Source: Urechidicola croceus (GTDB lineage Bacteria; Bacteroidota; Bacteroidia; Flavobacteriales; Flavobacteriaceae). From it: a stretch of DNA of 64,000 nucleotides. This document shows, in pieces, positions 9,407-19,983 of this stretch; the stretch's first letter is position 1; every line of letters begins with the position of its first letter. Under the pieces are notes generated by a model. That model worked only from the letters and a program-made list of their open reading frames with translations, was not told where the DNA came from and did not search any database. Both the position numbers and the translations under genes were made by a program. The DNA lies in NCBI GenBank assembly GCA_905181865.1, contig CAJIZG010000003.1, forward strand, positions 265,001 to 329,000. Direction: 5' to 3'.

Positions 9407-9661
9407 TTAGTTGTCTAAGTTGTGTTTTTTATCTAATTTATTCATCAATCTAATGTAAACTAAAATAAGAATTACAAATACATAAATTGAACCTTGTTGT
9501 GCAAACCAAAAACCAAGTTTAAAACCTCCCAACCTTATTGTGTTTAGTTCATCTACCAATATGATTCCGAATAAAAAGGAAACAATAAACCATATAGATA
9601 GTAATATGGCTAAATATTTTAAATTAGTCTTCCAATAGACCCTATGCGCATTTTTCTCCAT
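9407..9661 (-). CDS. DUF4212 symporter small subunit
   Basis: An 84-residue protein with two predicted membrane helices (about 14-36 and 46-70). It has the DUF4212 pattern: WKTNLKYLAILLSIWF, then FGIILVDELN and FKLGFWFAQQGSIYVFVILI. The family is known as the small subunit of a solute:sodium symporter. It ends five bases before the large subunit gene, so translational coupling is likely. It is the first gene of the operon DUF4212-symporter-acs. Confidence 0.93.
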   Translation of the reverse strand: MEKNAHRVYWKTNLKYLAILLSIWFIVSFLFGIILVDELNTIRLGGFKLGFWFAQQGSIYVFVILILVYIRLMNKLDKKHNLDN

Positions 9662-9847
9662 AAAAAGTAGTTAATCGATTTCTGGCAAGGTAAAATTTAT
9701 TTTATAAATATGTTTTAAAATTCTACAAATAGCTACAAAATTTCTATCAAAAGATTTAATTCATATACAATAGAGCGGAAACGGTATTCAAAGTTAAAGA
9801 AAGAAGAAAATATTTCAATTCGTATATTTACTAATTAATCAAAAGTA

Positions 9848-11389
9848 ATGAAACATTTAATTATCGTTTTCACTTTAATTTCTTGCGTTTCTGTAAAATG
9901 CTCCTTTAACGTACTGCAGGAATTAGATATCTCACAAAATTTGGAACTAAAATCCCTGATTTATGGTAACAATAAATTGACAAACCTTAACGTAGCCCTT
10001 AATTCAAAACTACGACAACTTAATTTCCGATAAAATTCAATTTCTACTATTAACTGAGCACAGAATATAGAATTATTAACATTGAATTCTGCATTTAACG
10101 GAATGAATGAACTAAATATTTCTACAAATACAAAACTTTCAATTTTAGATTGCTCAAACAACAGTATTCAAACTCTTAATATCCTACAAAACAAAGAAAT
10201 ATCAAGTATCACATGTAATAATAATGATACTACCACATTGAATGTGTCATCACTTAGAAAATTAGTCTTATTAGATATTTTATCGAATCAACTTTGTGTA
10301 TTGAATATTAAAAATGGAGCAAACAATTCTATTTTACCCGTAAATTTTAATTTCAAATCAAACCCCAAACTTTCATGTATTATAGTAGATAATGCTAATC
10401 ATAGTGGAATTAATTGGAATAATATCGATACAAATTCTAACTTCATTTCAAGCCAAGAAGAATGTCAAACCTTGGGTTACATTTCTATTCCCATAGACAA
10501 ATTAGAAGATACAGTACAATGTAGTTTCTTTATACTACCCAAGTTAACAAATGGAAACTACTATACCGAAAGCGATGGTTTAGGCGATTTACTAATTGAA
10601 GGAGACGAAATATCAACTTCGAAAAAAATTTATATTTATACTGAAAATAATTACGGAAGTAATGAATCTAGTTTTAACGTCATAATTCATAAAAACTCGA
10701 GCCTTGATACATTTAAAGATGTAACAGTATGTGGCCCTTATACTTTAACCATACTAGAAAAAGAAAAATACTATACCGAATCTGCAGGTCAAGGAATCCT
10801 GTTAAATCATGGAAATCTCATAACTGTTTCTCAAAGAATATTTATTTATATAGGTGCTAAAATTGATCATGAATGTCCGGATGAAATTGGTTTTAATATA
10901 ACTATTCATCCCCTATTTGATTTTGAGTTGAGTAGTGATCAAATTGAAATCCAACGACAATCAATTATGGTAACCAGTGATAATTAGCCATCAACCTATT
11001 TGTATAAAATTGATGAAAGCCCCTATCAGGTTGAGCCTAATTTCATGAATATCCAAGAGGGGAACCATGAATTATATGTTAAATATTTAAACGATTGCAT
11101 CGAAAAAATATATTATTTACAATTCTTATAGCTTATGAAATTCCAAAATTTTTCACGCCGAACAATGATGGGGTTAACGATCGTTGGAATGTATTAGATT
11201 TTTCAAATTCCATCAAAAACATTTCAATCTTTAACCGATTTGGAAAGCATTTAAAAATTATTAGTCCTAATTCTGATGGCTGGGATGGGAATTCAAATGG
11301 ACAAGCCCCTATATGCAGATAATTACTGGTATCTTATATCTTTTCAATCTGGAGAAACGGTAAGAGGGTATTTTATTCTAAAACGGTAA
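9848..11389 (+). pseudogene. Decayed leucine-rich-repeat protein with T9SS type B sorting domain
   Basis: A broken surface protein gene. It starts with a signal peptide (MKHLIIVFTLISCVSVKC), followed by LRR units (LQELDISQNLELKSLIYGNN; LNISTNTKLSILDCSNNSIQ). The end is a gliding-motility/T9SS type B C-terminal domain (PKFFTPNNDGVNDRW, FNRFGKHLK, YWYLISF, final FILKR at 11389). The frame is interrupted by stops TAA 10031-10033 and TGA 10055-10057, and TAG 10985-10987 (probably a former Trp). There is a frameshift with stop near 11100-11130 and another frameshift near 11305. All pieces lie in order, so it decayed by point mutations and small indels, not by rearrangement. An intact copy would have been exported by T9SS and attached to the cell surface. 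Confidence 0.85.
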
Positions 11390-11403
11390 TTGATCCGAAA
11401 GAA

Positions 11404-11907
11404 TTAAAAAGTATTTTCTATTTTTTTTACCATTTTATAATCATCCATAATAAAACCACCTCCTATATCTTTAATTTGCGCATCTATATTTTTAAAGCCA
11501 TATTTCTTATAAAAAAGAATTGAATCCTCGTTGTACTTATTTACACTCAGAGAAATGTCTACGAGTTTTAAATTTTTTCCTTTTTGAATCAAAAAATTCA
11601 AGCAATATTTTCCAATTCCATTTCCTCTAAATTTTTTCAGTACATAAATCTTACTTAAAAACAAGGAATTTTCCTGTACAATGCAAGCCAAATAGCCAAC
11701 GCCCAAACTATTATATAAAATTGTAAAATATTCATACCCCTCTTTCAATTGATCATGTATAGCCTCCTCTGTTTGAAACTTCTGAAGCATATATTTCACC
11801 TGCTCTTCACCAATTATAGCGGTATAATATTCTTGCCATATCACAAATCCTAAATTTGCTATTTTGACAATTTCTTCTTTAGATTTCGCAATTTCTAATT
11901 CAATCAT
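11404..11907 (-). CDS. GNAT family N-acetyltransferase
   Basis: A 167-residue acetyl-CoA-dependent transferase. The acetyl-CoA pyrophosphate-binding motif appears as KKFRGNGIGKYCLNFLI (Q/RxxGxG/A type), preceded by the beta-strand SLFLSKIYVL and followed by DISLSVNKYNEDSILFYKKY, the conserved C-terminal motif. It is cytoplasmic. The gene converges with the LRR pseudogene. The substrate is unknown. Confidence 0.85.
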   Translation of the reverse strand: MIELEIAKSKEEIVKIANLGFVIWQEYYTAIIGEEQVKYMLQKFQTEEAIHDQLKEGYEYFTILYNSLGVGYLACIVQENSLFLSKIYVLKKFRGNGIGKYCLNFLIQKGKNLKLVDISLSVNKYNEDSILFYKKYGFKNIDAQIKDIGGGFIMDDYKMVKKIENTF

Positions 11908-12137
11908 TCATTAATATTATTATTGGGGTTACCTGAGAAAATCACCTAATTAAAATCATATCGCTTAAAAAGCCAAATAATTAAGCAAAAAAAGTATGGA
12001 AAAACTTAATTTTAAAGGAACCTAAATAAAGATAAAATTCATAAATTTGGCAATGTCTTACCAAGATATGTCATTATTATGTTAATTTTAAATAAAAAGT
12101 GAATAATTTTTTATCCTATAATTTGAGTTTTATAGAA

Positions 12138-15100
12138 ATGTCTATTTCAAAAAATGGATTACTTACATACCTTTTAGGGTTGTTACTATGTACTGGATGT
12201 CAAAAAGAACTTCCTAAATATGTTGATATTTCATATAAAGAATTAAAGAATGATATTGGATACAATATTGATGTCAAACCAATCTTATCTGACAAGTGCT
12301 ACTCCTGCCACGGTCCCGATGCTCATACAAGAAAATCTGATCTTCGATTTGACACAGAGGAGGGTCTTTTTAGCAAATCGAGTAATGGCAACTATGCTTT
12401 TACGCCAGGTAGTTTAAGAAAAAGTGAAACCATAGCGCGTATTTTAACAGAGGATGCTAATTTTATTATGCCTCCAATAGAATCTCACTTATCTCTCACT
12501 CCAAAAGAAAAAGCTATTTTAGTTAAATGGGTAGAACAAGGAGCTGAATGGAAAAAACATTGGGCCTTTATCCCCCCAACAAAATCTAAAGCAACTGAAA
12601 TTACAATCGATTGGAAACCAAGAAATGAAATCGATCAATTTGTTTATGATAAATTAATTGAAAACAACTTAGAACCTTCTAAAAAAACGGGCAAGGAGCA
12701 ATTATTAAGAAGACTTACTATTGATCTTACCGGTTTAATTCCTACTGTTTCGGAACTGAATTCCTTTTTAAATGACACGAGCCCTAACGCTTATGAAAAA
12801 GTTGTAGATCGCTTATTACATACAAATGCACATGCAGAACGACTAACCACAGAATGGTTGGATGTAGCCAGGTATAGTGATTCTCATGGCTATCATGCAG
12901 ATGGAAGTAGAATGATGTGGCCCTGGCGAGATTGGGTGATTAAAGCTTTTCAAAATAACATGTCCTACAAAGATTTTGTTACAGAGCAACTCGCTGGTGA
13001 TCTGATGCCAAATGCCACCAAAGAGCAAGTATTGGCAACAGCATTCAATAGAAATCATCCTACAACTGCTGAAGGTGGAGCTATAGACGAAGAATTCCGT
13101 GTGGAGTATGTCACTAATAGAACGAATACGTTTGGTACTGCATTTTTAGGACTCACCATGGAATGTGCCAAATGTCATGATCATAAATTTGATCCTATTT
13201 CTCAACGTAACTATTTTGAATTATTTGCTTTTTTTAATAATATCAAAGAATTAGGAATGACGGCGAATGATGGGAATGCTGCTCCACTTATGTTATTATC
13301 TGATAGTATTACAACTAAAAAAATTGACAGATTAAGTGATCAAATAGATTCCTTGTCAAACATAGAACAAGAATTCAAAAAGAAATTTGTTTCGAATACC
13401 AATTTTAAAAATTCCAGCGAATTTATGGCTGAAGCACCCGTCCTACACCATTCGTTTGAAAAGGTTACAGAAAATAAAAATTCTCGATATGTTGACGATG
13501 AGAAAAAATCTACGCTAAGTAAAGGGGTTGAATTTAAAAAAGGCCCATACGATTTATCTCCTGTATTTGACAGTCAATACGATCAAATTTCGATTGCTAG
13601 TTTGGAACCTATAGAACTAACGGATGCTTTTTCTGTTTCTATTTGGATTTCACCAAAAGAATTACCTAGTCCTTCTAAGACGATGACTATTATAGGGAAT
13701 TCCAGTGTAAAGCATCAATTTTATAAAGGTTGGGATCTGTACATAGAGCCTTCTGGTCAAATATCAACACGACTTATAAATAGTTTGCCTGGTAACTATA
13801 TTCATAGTAAAACAAATAAATCTGTTCCAATTGGAGAATGGACTCATGTATTAATGACTTATGATGGTTCCTCAAATGCAAATGGTCTTAACCTCTATAT
13901 AAATGGCCAAAAAGCAATTCAAGAAATTGTATTTAACCGCTTAGATCAATCTATCATTCCAAATGCAAAAGGAAAATTGATTGTTGGGAAATCGCCTCGT
14001 GGACAAACGGGAGACAATGGGATCTTTATTGGAATGATCGATGAACTCTCCATTTTCAATTCGGAAGTATTACCGCTTCAGGCACCACTTATTTATGAGC
14101 AATCCAAAAGTAAAACTCCAATTACTTCTTGGACTCCTAAAAATGAAACATATACTAAATTAGGTTCGAAAATTAGCGAACTGCGCACTATACAACATCG
14201 CATTAAAGACACCATTAAAGAAATTATGGTGATGCAAGAAATGCCCGAACAACGTAAAACTTATATCTTAGACAGAGGTGCTTATGATTCTTATGGAGAA
14301 GAAGTTCAGAGAAGTACTCCTGAAAAAATACTTTCTTTTGACGATAAATATCCTAAAAATAGGCTTGGCTTAAGTCAATGGCTGTTTGATGAAAGTAATC
14401 CGCTTACAGCAAGAGTTACAGTAAACAGATATTGGAGTATGATTTTTGGAAAAGGGATTATTGCTTCTGCTAATGATTTTGGAAATCAAGGATCGCTGCC
14501 ATCTCATCCAAAATTAATAGATTGGTTAGCCGTGGACTTTATGGAATCTGGTTGGGATGTAAGGGCATTAATACGTAAAATGGTTGTAAGTAAGACATAT
14601 AAGCAGTCTTCATTCACAAATGAAGAACTAAGAAATATTGATCCCGACAACAAACTATTGGCGCGATCTCCTAGTTATCGTTATCAAGCGGAATTTATCC
14701 GTGACAATGCCTTAAAATCTAGCGGATTAATTAATGAGGCTATTGGAGGAGAAAGTGGTAAACCTTATCAGCCGAAAGGTTTATGGATTGAGAAGGGTAA
14801 TTTCTCAAAGGCATTACTCTACTACATTCAAGATCATGACCAAAATCAATATCGTAAAAGCATGTACACTTTTAATAAAAGAACTTCTCCCCCTCCTTAT
14901 ATGGAAATTTTTGATATGCCTGGGAGAGAGAATTGTACTGTTTCTAGAGAACGAACGAATACACCTTTACAGGCCTTATCACTATTGAATGACCCCCAAT
15001 TTGTTGAAACCTCTAAAGCATTGGCCGTCCGCATGAAAAATGAAGGTGGAAAATCTATAGATGAACAAATTAAGATGGGGTATTTATTAACTTTAACTAG

Positions 15101-15308
15101 AGAACCAAATTCAAAGGAATTGCAAATTATGAATGATTTGTATCGTGATGCTTTGGAAGACTTTAATACGGATCACAAAAGTGCCGATAAATATCTTTCG
15201 GTTGGTGATTATAAAATTCCTGAAAAATTGATAAAGAACGAAATTGCCGCAATGACAATTGTAGCAAGCACTTTATATAATTTGGACGAAATGTATACGA
15301 AACGATAA
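12138..15308 (+). CDS. PSD1-type lipoprotein: cytochrome c / DUF1549 / LamG / DUF1553 (copy 1)
   Basis: 1056 residues from the ATG at 12138; an in-frame GTG at 12099 would put 13 extra residues before the signal peptide, so ATG is preferred. A lipobox ending LLCTGC sets Cys21 as the lipid-anchored residue. A planctomycete-type cytochrome c domain has heme motif CYSCH at 54-58. Next come DUF1549 (about 165-375) with a second CxxCH (CAKCHDHKFDP at about 343), a concanavalin-like LamG domain (about 440-660, YDGSSNANGLNLYINGQ), and DUF1553 (about 740-1000). These proteins are abundant in Planctomycetes and Verrucomicrobia, usually beside DUF1501 genes. The reaction is unknown; a periplasmic redox role linked to polysaccharide use is a guess. 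A -7-like TAAATTTG lies at 12042-12049. Confidence 0.88.
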   Translation: MSISKNGLLTYLLGLLLCTGCQKELPKYVDISYKELKNDIGYNIDVKPILSDKCYSCHGPDAHTRKSDLRFDTEEGLFSKSSNGNYAFTPGSLRKSETIARILTEDANFIMPPIESHLSLTPKEKAILVKWVEQGAEWKKHWAFIPPTKSKATEITIDWKPRNEIDQFVYDKLIENNLEPSKKTGKEQLLRRLTIDLTGLIPTVSELNSFLNDTSPNAYEKVVDRLLHTNAHAERLTTEWLDVARYSDSHGYHADGSRMMWPWRDWVIKAFQNNMSYKDFVTEQLAGDLMPNATKEQVLATAFNRNHPTTAEGGAIDEEFRVEYVTNRTNTFGTAFLGLTMECAKCHDHKFDPISQRNYFELFAFFNNIKELGMTANDGNAAPLMLLSDSITTKKIDRLSDQIDSLSNIEQEFKKKFVSNTNFKNSSEFMAEAPVLHHSFEKVTENKNSRYVDDEKKSTLSKGVEFKKGPYDLSPVFDSQYDQISIASLEPIELTDAFSVSIWISPKELPSPSKTMTIIGNSSVKHQFYKGWDLYIEPSGQISTRLINSLPGNYIHSKTNKSVPIGEWTHVLMTYDGSSNANGLNLYINGQKAIQEIVFNRLDQSIIPNAKGKLIVGKSPRGQTGDNGIFIGMIDELSIFNSEVLPLQAPLIYEQSKSKTPITSWTPKNETYTKLGSKISELRTIQHRIKDTIKEIMVMQEMPEQRKTYILDRGAYDSYGEEVQRSTPEKILSFDDKYPKNRLGLSQWLFDESNPLTARVTVNRYWSMIFGKGIIASANDFGNQGSLPSHPKLIDWLAVDFMESGWDVRALIRKMVVSKTYKQSSFTNEELRNIDPDNKLLARSPSYRYQAEFIRDNALKSSGLINEAIGGESGKPYQPKGLWIEKGNFSKALLYYIQDHDQNQYRKSMYTFNKRTSPPPYMEIFDMPGRENCTVSRERTNTPLQALSLLNDPQFVETSKALAVRMKNEGGKSIDEQIKMGYLLTLTREPNSKELQIMNDLYRDALEDFNTDHKSADKYLSVGDYKIPEKLIKNEIAAMTIVASTLYNLDEMYTKR

Positions 15309-15316
15309 CTATAACT

Positions 15317-18300
15317 ATGCAGTTAAAACAAATATACAAAACTAAAAGCGTTCAGTTAATTATACTTGTTCTTGGATTACTACTTTTTTCTAATTGCAAA
15401 CAAAAGCTTCCTGAATATATTGAATTAGCCTATGAAATGATTCCTGAAACGGTTCAATACAGTATTCATGTGAAGCCTATTTTATCTGACAAGTGCTTTT
15501 CATGTCACGGACCCGATGAAAATTCGCGAAAAAGTAATTTGCGTTTTGATACTGCAGAAGGCTTATATAAAAAGTCAATTAATGGAAATCGGGCATTTGT
15601 AGGTGGCAACTTAAAAAAGAGCGAATCTATTCAGCGAATTTTAAGTAAAAACCCTGCTTATATTATGCCTCCAGAAGATGCGCATATTTCACTTAGTCCT
15701 AGAGAAAAGTCCATTTTGATAAAATGGGTGCAACAAGGTGCTAAATGGGAAAAACATTGGGCTTTTATTGCACCTCAAAAACCTAAACTTCCTGCTGTAA
15801 ATAAAGGATGGCAAACGAATAATGAAATAGATAATTTTATTTACGAAAAACTTGCTCAAAATGATTTAAATCCATTAGGTAAAGCAAACAAAGAACAATT
15901 AGTACGAAGGTTAAGTATCGATTTAACCGGATTACCACCAACTTTATCTGAGATTAATAATTTTTTGAATGACACCAGTGAAAATGCTTATAAAAAAATT
16001 GTAGATCGTTTAATAAATTCTGATGCCTATGCAGAGCGAATGACTTTAGAATGGTTGGACGTGGCAAGATATAGCGATTCTCATGGGTATCATGCTGACG
16101 GTTTAAGAATTATGTGGCCATGGAGAGATTGGGTTATCGATGCTTTTAAAAATAACAAACCCTATGATGAATTTGTCATAGAACAAATCGCTGGTGACTT
16201 AATTGAAAATGCGACTAAGGAACAAATTCTTGCCACAGGATTTAATAGGAATCATCCTATGACCGCCGAAGGTGGTGCCATCGATGAAGAATTTAGAATT
16301 GATTACGTAACCAATAGAACGAACACTTTTGGTACTGCATTTTTAGGTCTTACTATGGAATGTGCCAAATGTCATGATCATAAATTTGATCCTATATCTC
16401 AAGAAAATTACTTTGAATTATTTGCGTTTTTCAACAACAATCGAGAATTGGGAATGACCTTTGAAGATGGAAATTTTGGTCCCTTACTGTTGTTATCGAA
16501 AGAAGTAGAAGATATTGAAATTGCAAAAGTCTCTAGAAAAATTGATTCTATAGAAAAGCTGCAATTGGCTAAAAAAGAAGTATTACTATCTATTTCTGAT
16601 TATTCAGAAAGTACTTCGTTTAAACAAGCAGCACCCTATCTTCATCATGATTTTGAAAAGGTTACTCAAACTGAAAAATTTAATTATTTAGACGATACGA
16701 AAACCACCAAAATTGGAAAAAAAGTAGCACTCAAAGGTGGCTTTATAGGGCAAGCCCCTAATTTTGATAATCAGTATGACTTAATTGAACTGACAGGTAA
16801 AGAGCATTTTCAACTTTCTGATCAATTTTCTGTATCTGTATGGGTATCACCTACAAAACTCGCTAATGAAGGAACGACGTCCACTATTATAGGAAATTCA
16901 TCCATTAAAGGTGAATTGTATAAAGGGTGGGATTTACATTTAGATAATACAGGAAAATTATCTGCACGTATAATTAGTGTTTTACCTAACAACTATATAC
17001 ATATTAAAAGTGAAAAAGCCATTCCCTTAAATGAATGGACTCATATTTTAATGACCTACGATGGTTCTACACATGCAGCTGGTTTAAATTTTTATGTAAA
17101 CGGAAAAGAAACTCCTTTTAACGTGGAATACGATCGTCTTTATAAAAATATCAATCCTAAGCGAACAAAAAATATAATGCTTGGTAAATCTCCCCGTGGA
17201 CAATCAGGCGATAATGGCATTTACATTGGACTCATCGATCAACTTTCTATGTTTGATGTAGAAATCTTACCAAAGGAAGTTTTAGGTGTTTATACACAAT
17301 CTAAAGAAGGTAAAAAGCCTGTAGTTTGGACGCCGAACGATGCCGATTTTCTTCACTTAACTTCGGAATTGAGACAACTACAATTAGATCGGGTAAAAAT
17401 TGTAGAACCTATTCTAGAAATGATGGTAATGGAAGAAATGGAACCGCAACGCAAAACGTTTATCTTGGAGCGCGGTGAATACGACAAACCAACAACTGAA
17501 GTACATAGAGCAGCACCTGGTGATATCTTAGAATTTTCAGAAGACTATCCAAAAAACAGATTAGGACTGAGTCAATGGTTGTTTAACCGCGATAATCCAC
17601 TTACCGCCAGAGTAGCGGTTAATAGATATTGGCAAATGATATTTGGAAGAGGGCTCGTTTCAACGACTAATGACTTTGGTAATCAAGGGTCAATCCCTAC
17701 ACATCCTGAATTATTAGATTGGTTGGCTGTGGAATTTAGAGATTCTGGATGGGATACACGCGCCTTAATCCGTAAAATGGTGATGAGTAATACCTATACA
17801 CAATCTTCTAAAACAAGTTTAGAACTCGCTGAATTTGATCCCGATAATGAATTATTAGCAAGAGCTCCAAGTTATCGTTTACAGGCTGAATTTATTAGAA
17901 ACAATGCTTTAGCCTCTAGCGGCCTTATCAATAGAAAAGTAGGAGGTGAAAGTGTAAAACCTTATCAACCTGAAGGACTTTGGATTGCCGGAAACTTTTC
18001 TCAGGCGCTAGCAAAGTATGTGCAGGATCATGATAAAAAACAATACCGCCGTACAATGTACACTTTCATTAAACGAACAGCACCTCCTCCGTATATGACA
18101 ATTTTTGATATGCCGACTAGAGATATTTGTATGGTTTCTAGAGAGTCCACAAATACGCCTTTACAAGCCTTATCACTTTTAAATGATCCGCAATTTGTTG
18201 AAGCCGCTAAAGCTTTAGCCGTACGCATGAAAAAAGAAGGTGGTGAGCAAATTAATGCACAACTGGAAATTGGTTTTCAAATGGCCGTTAGCAGAAAACC

Positions 18301-18502
18301 AAATAAAAAAGAATTACAGATTTTAAACGATTTATATAAACAAGAATTTAGTAACTTTCAAAAATCTAAAGAAAATGCGCTTGCATATTTAGCTGTTGGG
18401 GATTATAAAGTTCCAAATGAGTATCAACTATCGGAAATGGCAACGTTAACCTTGGTGGCAAATACGCTACTAAATATGGACGAAATGTATACTAAAAGAT
18501 AA
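15317..18502 (+). CDS. PSD1-type lipoprotein: cytochrome c / DUF1549 / LamG / DUF1553 (copy 2)
   Basis: A 1061-residue paralogue of the preceding gene with the same domain order, starting eight bases after its stop. The lipobox is LLLFSNC (Cys27). The heme motif CFSCH is at 60-64, and a second one appears in CAKCHDHKFDP in DUF1549. The LamG segment contains YDGSTHAAGLNFYVNG, and DUF1553 contains RTMYTFIKRTAPPPYM. Long runs are identical to copy 1 (AEGGAIDEEFR, TNRTNTFGTAFLGLTMECAK) while loops differ. It is therefore an old tandem duplicate, probably specialised for a related substrate or forming a heteromer. It is in one operon with the flanking genes. Confidence 0.88.
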   Translation: MQLKQIYKTKSVQLIILVLGLLLFSNCKQKLPEYIELAYEMIPETVQYSIHVKPILSDKCFSCHGPDENSRKSNLRFDTAEGLYKKSINGNRAFVGGNLKKSESIQRILSKNPAYIMPPEDAHISLSPREKSILIKWVQQGAKWEKHWAFIAPQKPKLPAVNKGWQTNNEIDNFIYEKLAQNDLNPLGKANKEQLVRRLSIDLTGLPPTLSEINNFLNDTSENAYKKIVDRLINSDAYAERMTLEWLDVARYSDSHGYHADGLRIMWPWRDWVIDAFKNNKPYDEFVIEQIAGDLIENATKEQILATGFNRNHPMTAEGGAIDEEFRIDYVTNRTNTFGTAFLGLTMECAKCHDHKFDPISQENYFELFAFFNNNRELGMTFEDGNFGPLLLLSKEVEDIEIAKVSRKIDSIEKLQLAKKEVLLSISDYSESTSFKQAAPYLHHDFEKVTQTEKFNYLDDTKTTKIGKKVALKGGFIGQAPNFDNQYDLIELTGKEHFQLSDQFSVSVWVSPTKLANEGTTSTIIGNSSIKGELYKGWDLHLDNTGKLSARIISVLPNNYIHIKSEKAIPLNEWTHILMTYDGSTHAAGLNFYVNGKETPFNVEYDRLYKNINPKRTKNIMLGKSPRGQSGDNGIYIGLIDQLSMFDVEILPKEVLGVYTQSKEGKKPVVWTPNDADFLHLTSELRQLQLDRVKIVEPILEMMVMEEMEPQRKTFILERGEYDKPTTEVHRAAPGDILEFSEDYPKNRLGLSQWLFNRDNPLTARVAVNRYWQMIFGRGLVSTTNDFGNQGSIPTHPELLDWLAVEFRDSGWDTRALIRKMVMSNTYTQSSKTSLELAEFDPDNELLARAPSYRLQAEFIRNNALASSGLINRKVGGESVKPYQPEGLWIAGNFSQALAKYVQDHDKKQYRRTMYTFIKRTAPPPYMTIFDMPTRDICMVSRESTNTPLQALSLLNDPQFVEAAKALAVRMKKEGGEQINAQLEIGFQMAVSRKPNKKELQILNDLYKQEFSNFQKSKENALAYLAVGDYKVPNEYQLSEMATLTLVANTLLNMDEMYTKR

Positions 18503-18507
18503 AAGTT

Positions 18508-19956
18508 ATGTGTGATCACCATAATAAAAGTTTAACACGAAGAGATTTCCTCACAAAGACATCTCTAGGATTGGGGGCAGTAGCGCTGAGTTCTTTAATG
18601 AATCCAATGTCAATGGGGGCATCCTCAGTACTTGGCCCTAACGGAGATCCCATTCTTGGTAAACCACATTTTACACCAAAAGTAAAAAGAGTGATTTATT
18701 TGTTGCAGAGCGGTGCCCCATCGCAATTGGACTTATTCGATTATAAGCCATTGCTAAACAAATTAAACGGTCAAGAGTTGCCAGAAAGTGTCCGTAAAGG
18801 ACAACGATTAACAGGAATGACGGCTGGTCAAACATCTTTTCCCTTAGCAGGCTCTATTTTTAATTTTAAGCAACATGGACAAAGTGGTGCGTGGATAAGT
18901 GATTTAATGCCTCATACAGCCGGAATTGCAGATGAATTGTGCTTTATAAAATCAATGCATACAGATGCCATCAATCATGATCCTGCCGTAACTTTTTTAC
19001 AGACAGGTTCTCAGTTTTCTGGAAGACCCTCTATTGGTTCATGGGTTAGTTATGGATTGGGCTCTGATAATAAAAACTTGCCTAATTTTGTAGTATTGGT
19101 GACCAAAGATAAAAAGGGACAACCTTTGTATTCAAGATTATGGGGGAACGGTTTTTTACCTTCGGAACATCAAGGTACCCAGTTTAGAGCAGGAAAAGAT
19201 CCTGTTTTGTTTTTACAAAACCCTCCTGGCGTAAGTTCAGATACCCGTAAAAACCAACTAGACCATTTAAATCAATTGCAACAATTGCAATATGATGCGT
19301 TGGAAGACCCCGAGATTAGAGCCCGTATGTCTCAATATGAAATGGCTTTTAGAATGCAAACTTCTGTTCCAGAGATTATGAATACGGATGGAGAACCAGA
19401 GCATATTTATGATATGTATGGCCCTGATAGTAGGACTCCTGGCACTTTTGCTGCAAACTGTTTACTAGCGAGACGATTGGTAGAAAAAGATGTAAAATTT
19501 ATCCAATTATATCATCAAGGATGGGATCATCATGGCGGATTGCCAGGTCAGATAAAAAGACAATGTAAAGAAACAGATCAACCCACTGCAGGTTTGATAA
19601 AAGATTTAAAACAACGTGGTTTATTAGAAGACACCTTAGTGATTTGGGGTGGTGAATTTGGAAGAACTAATTACTCTCAAGGCGCCTTAACTCCCACCGA
19701 CTACGGAAGAGATCATCATCCAAAATGTTTTACTTTGTTCATGGCTGGTGCCGGTGTTAAAAAAGGTATGGTCTATGGAAGCACAGATGATTTCGGTTAT
19801 AATATTGCTCAAAACCCAGTTCATATACACGATTTTCAAGCAACCCTCATGCATTTAATGGGTGTTGACCATGAACGACTTATTTACAAACACCAAGGAC
19901 GACGTTTTAGACTTACAGACGTAAGTGGTCACGTAGTAAAAGACATACTCTCATAA
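18508..19956 (+). CDS. DUF1501 domain-containing Tat-exported protein
   Basis: 482 residues. A twin-arginine signal (LTRRDFLTKTSLGLGAVALS, RR at 11-12) points to folded export, often of a cofactor-binding protein. The body matches DUF1501, a family related to sulfatase/alkaline-phosphatase folds: INHDPAVTFLQTGSQFSGRP, YHQGWDHHGGLP, WGGEFGRTNYSQG and YGRDHHPKCFTLFMAG. Such genes nearly always accompany DUF1549/DUF1553 genes, here five bases downstream of copy 2. Function is unproven; a partner of the heme lipoproteins is the reasonable inference. Confidence 0.9.
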   Translation: MCDHHNKSLTRRDFLTKTSLGLGAVALSSLMNPMSMGASSVLGPNGDPILGKPHFTPKVKRVIYLLQSGAPSQLDLFDYKPLLNKLNGQELPESVRKGQRLTGMTAGQTSFPLAGSIFNFKQHGQSGAWISDLMPHTAGIADELCFIKSMHTDAINHDPAVTFLQTGSQFSGRPSIGSWVSYGLGSDNKNLPNFVVLVTKDKKGQPLYSRLWGNGFLPSEHQGTQFRAGKDPVLFLQNPPGVSSDTRKNQLDHLNQLQQLQYDALEDPEIRARMSQYEMAFRMQTSVPEIMNTDGEPEHIYDMYGPDSRTPGTFAANCLLARRLVEKDVKFIQLYHQGWDHHGGLPGQIKRQCKETDQPTAGLIKDLKQRGLLEDTLVIWGGEFGRTNYSQGALTPTDYGRDHHPKCFTLFMAGAGVKKGMVYGSTDDFGYNIAQNPVHIHDFQATLMHLMGVDHERLIYKHQGRRFRLTDVSGHVVKDILS

Positions 19957-19983
19957 TTTTAAAAAAAACTAACTATTTTATAC

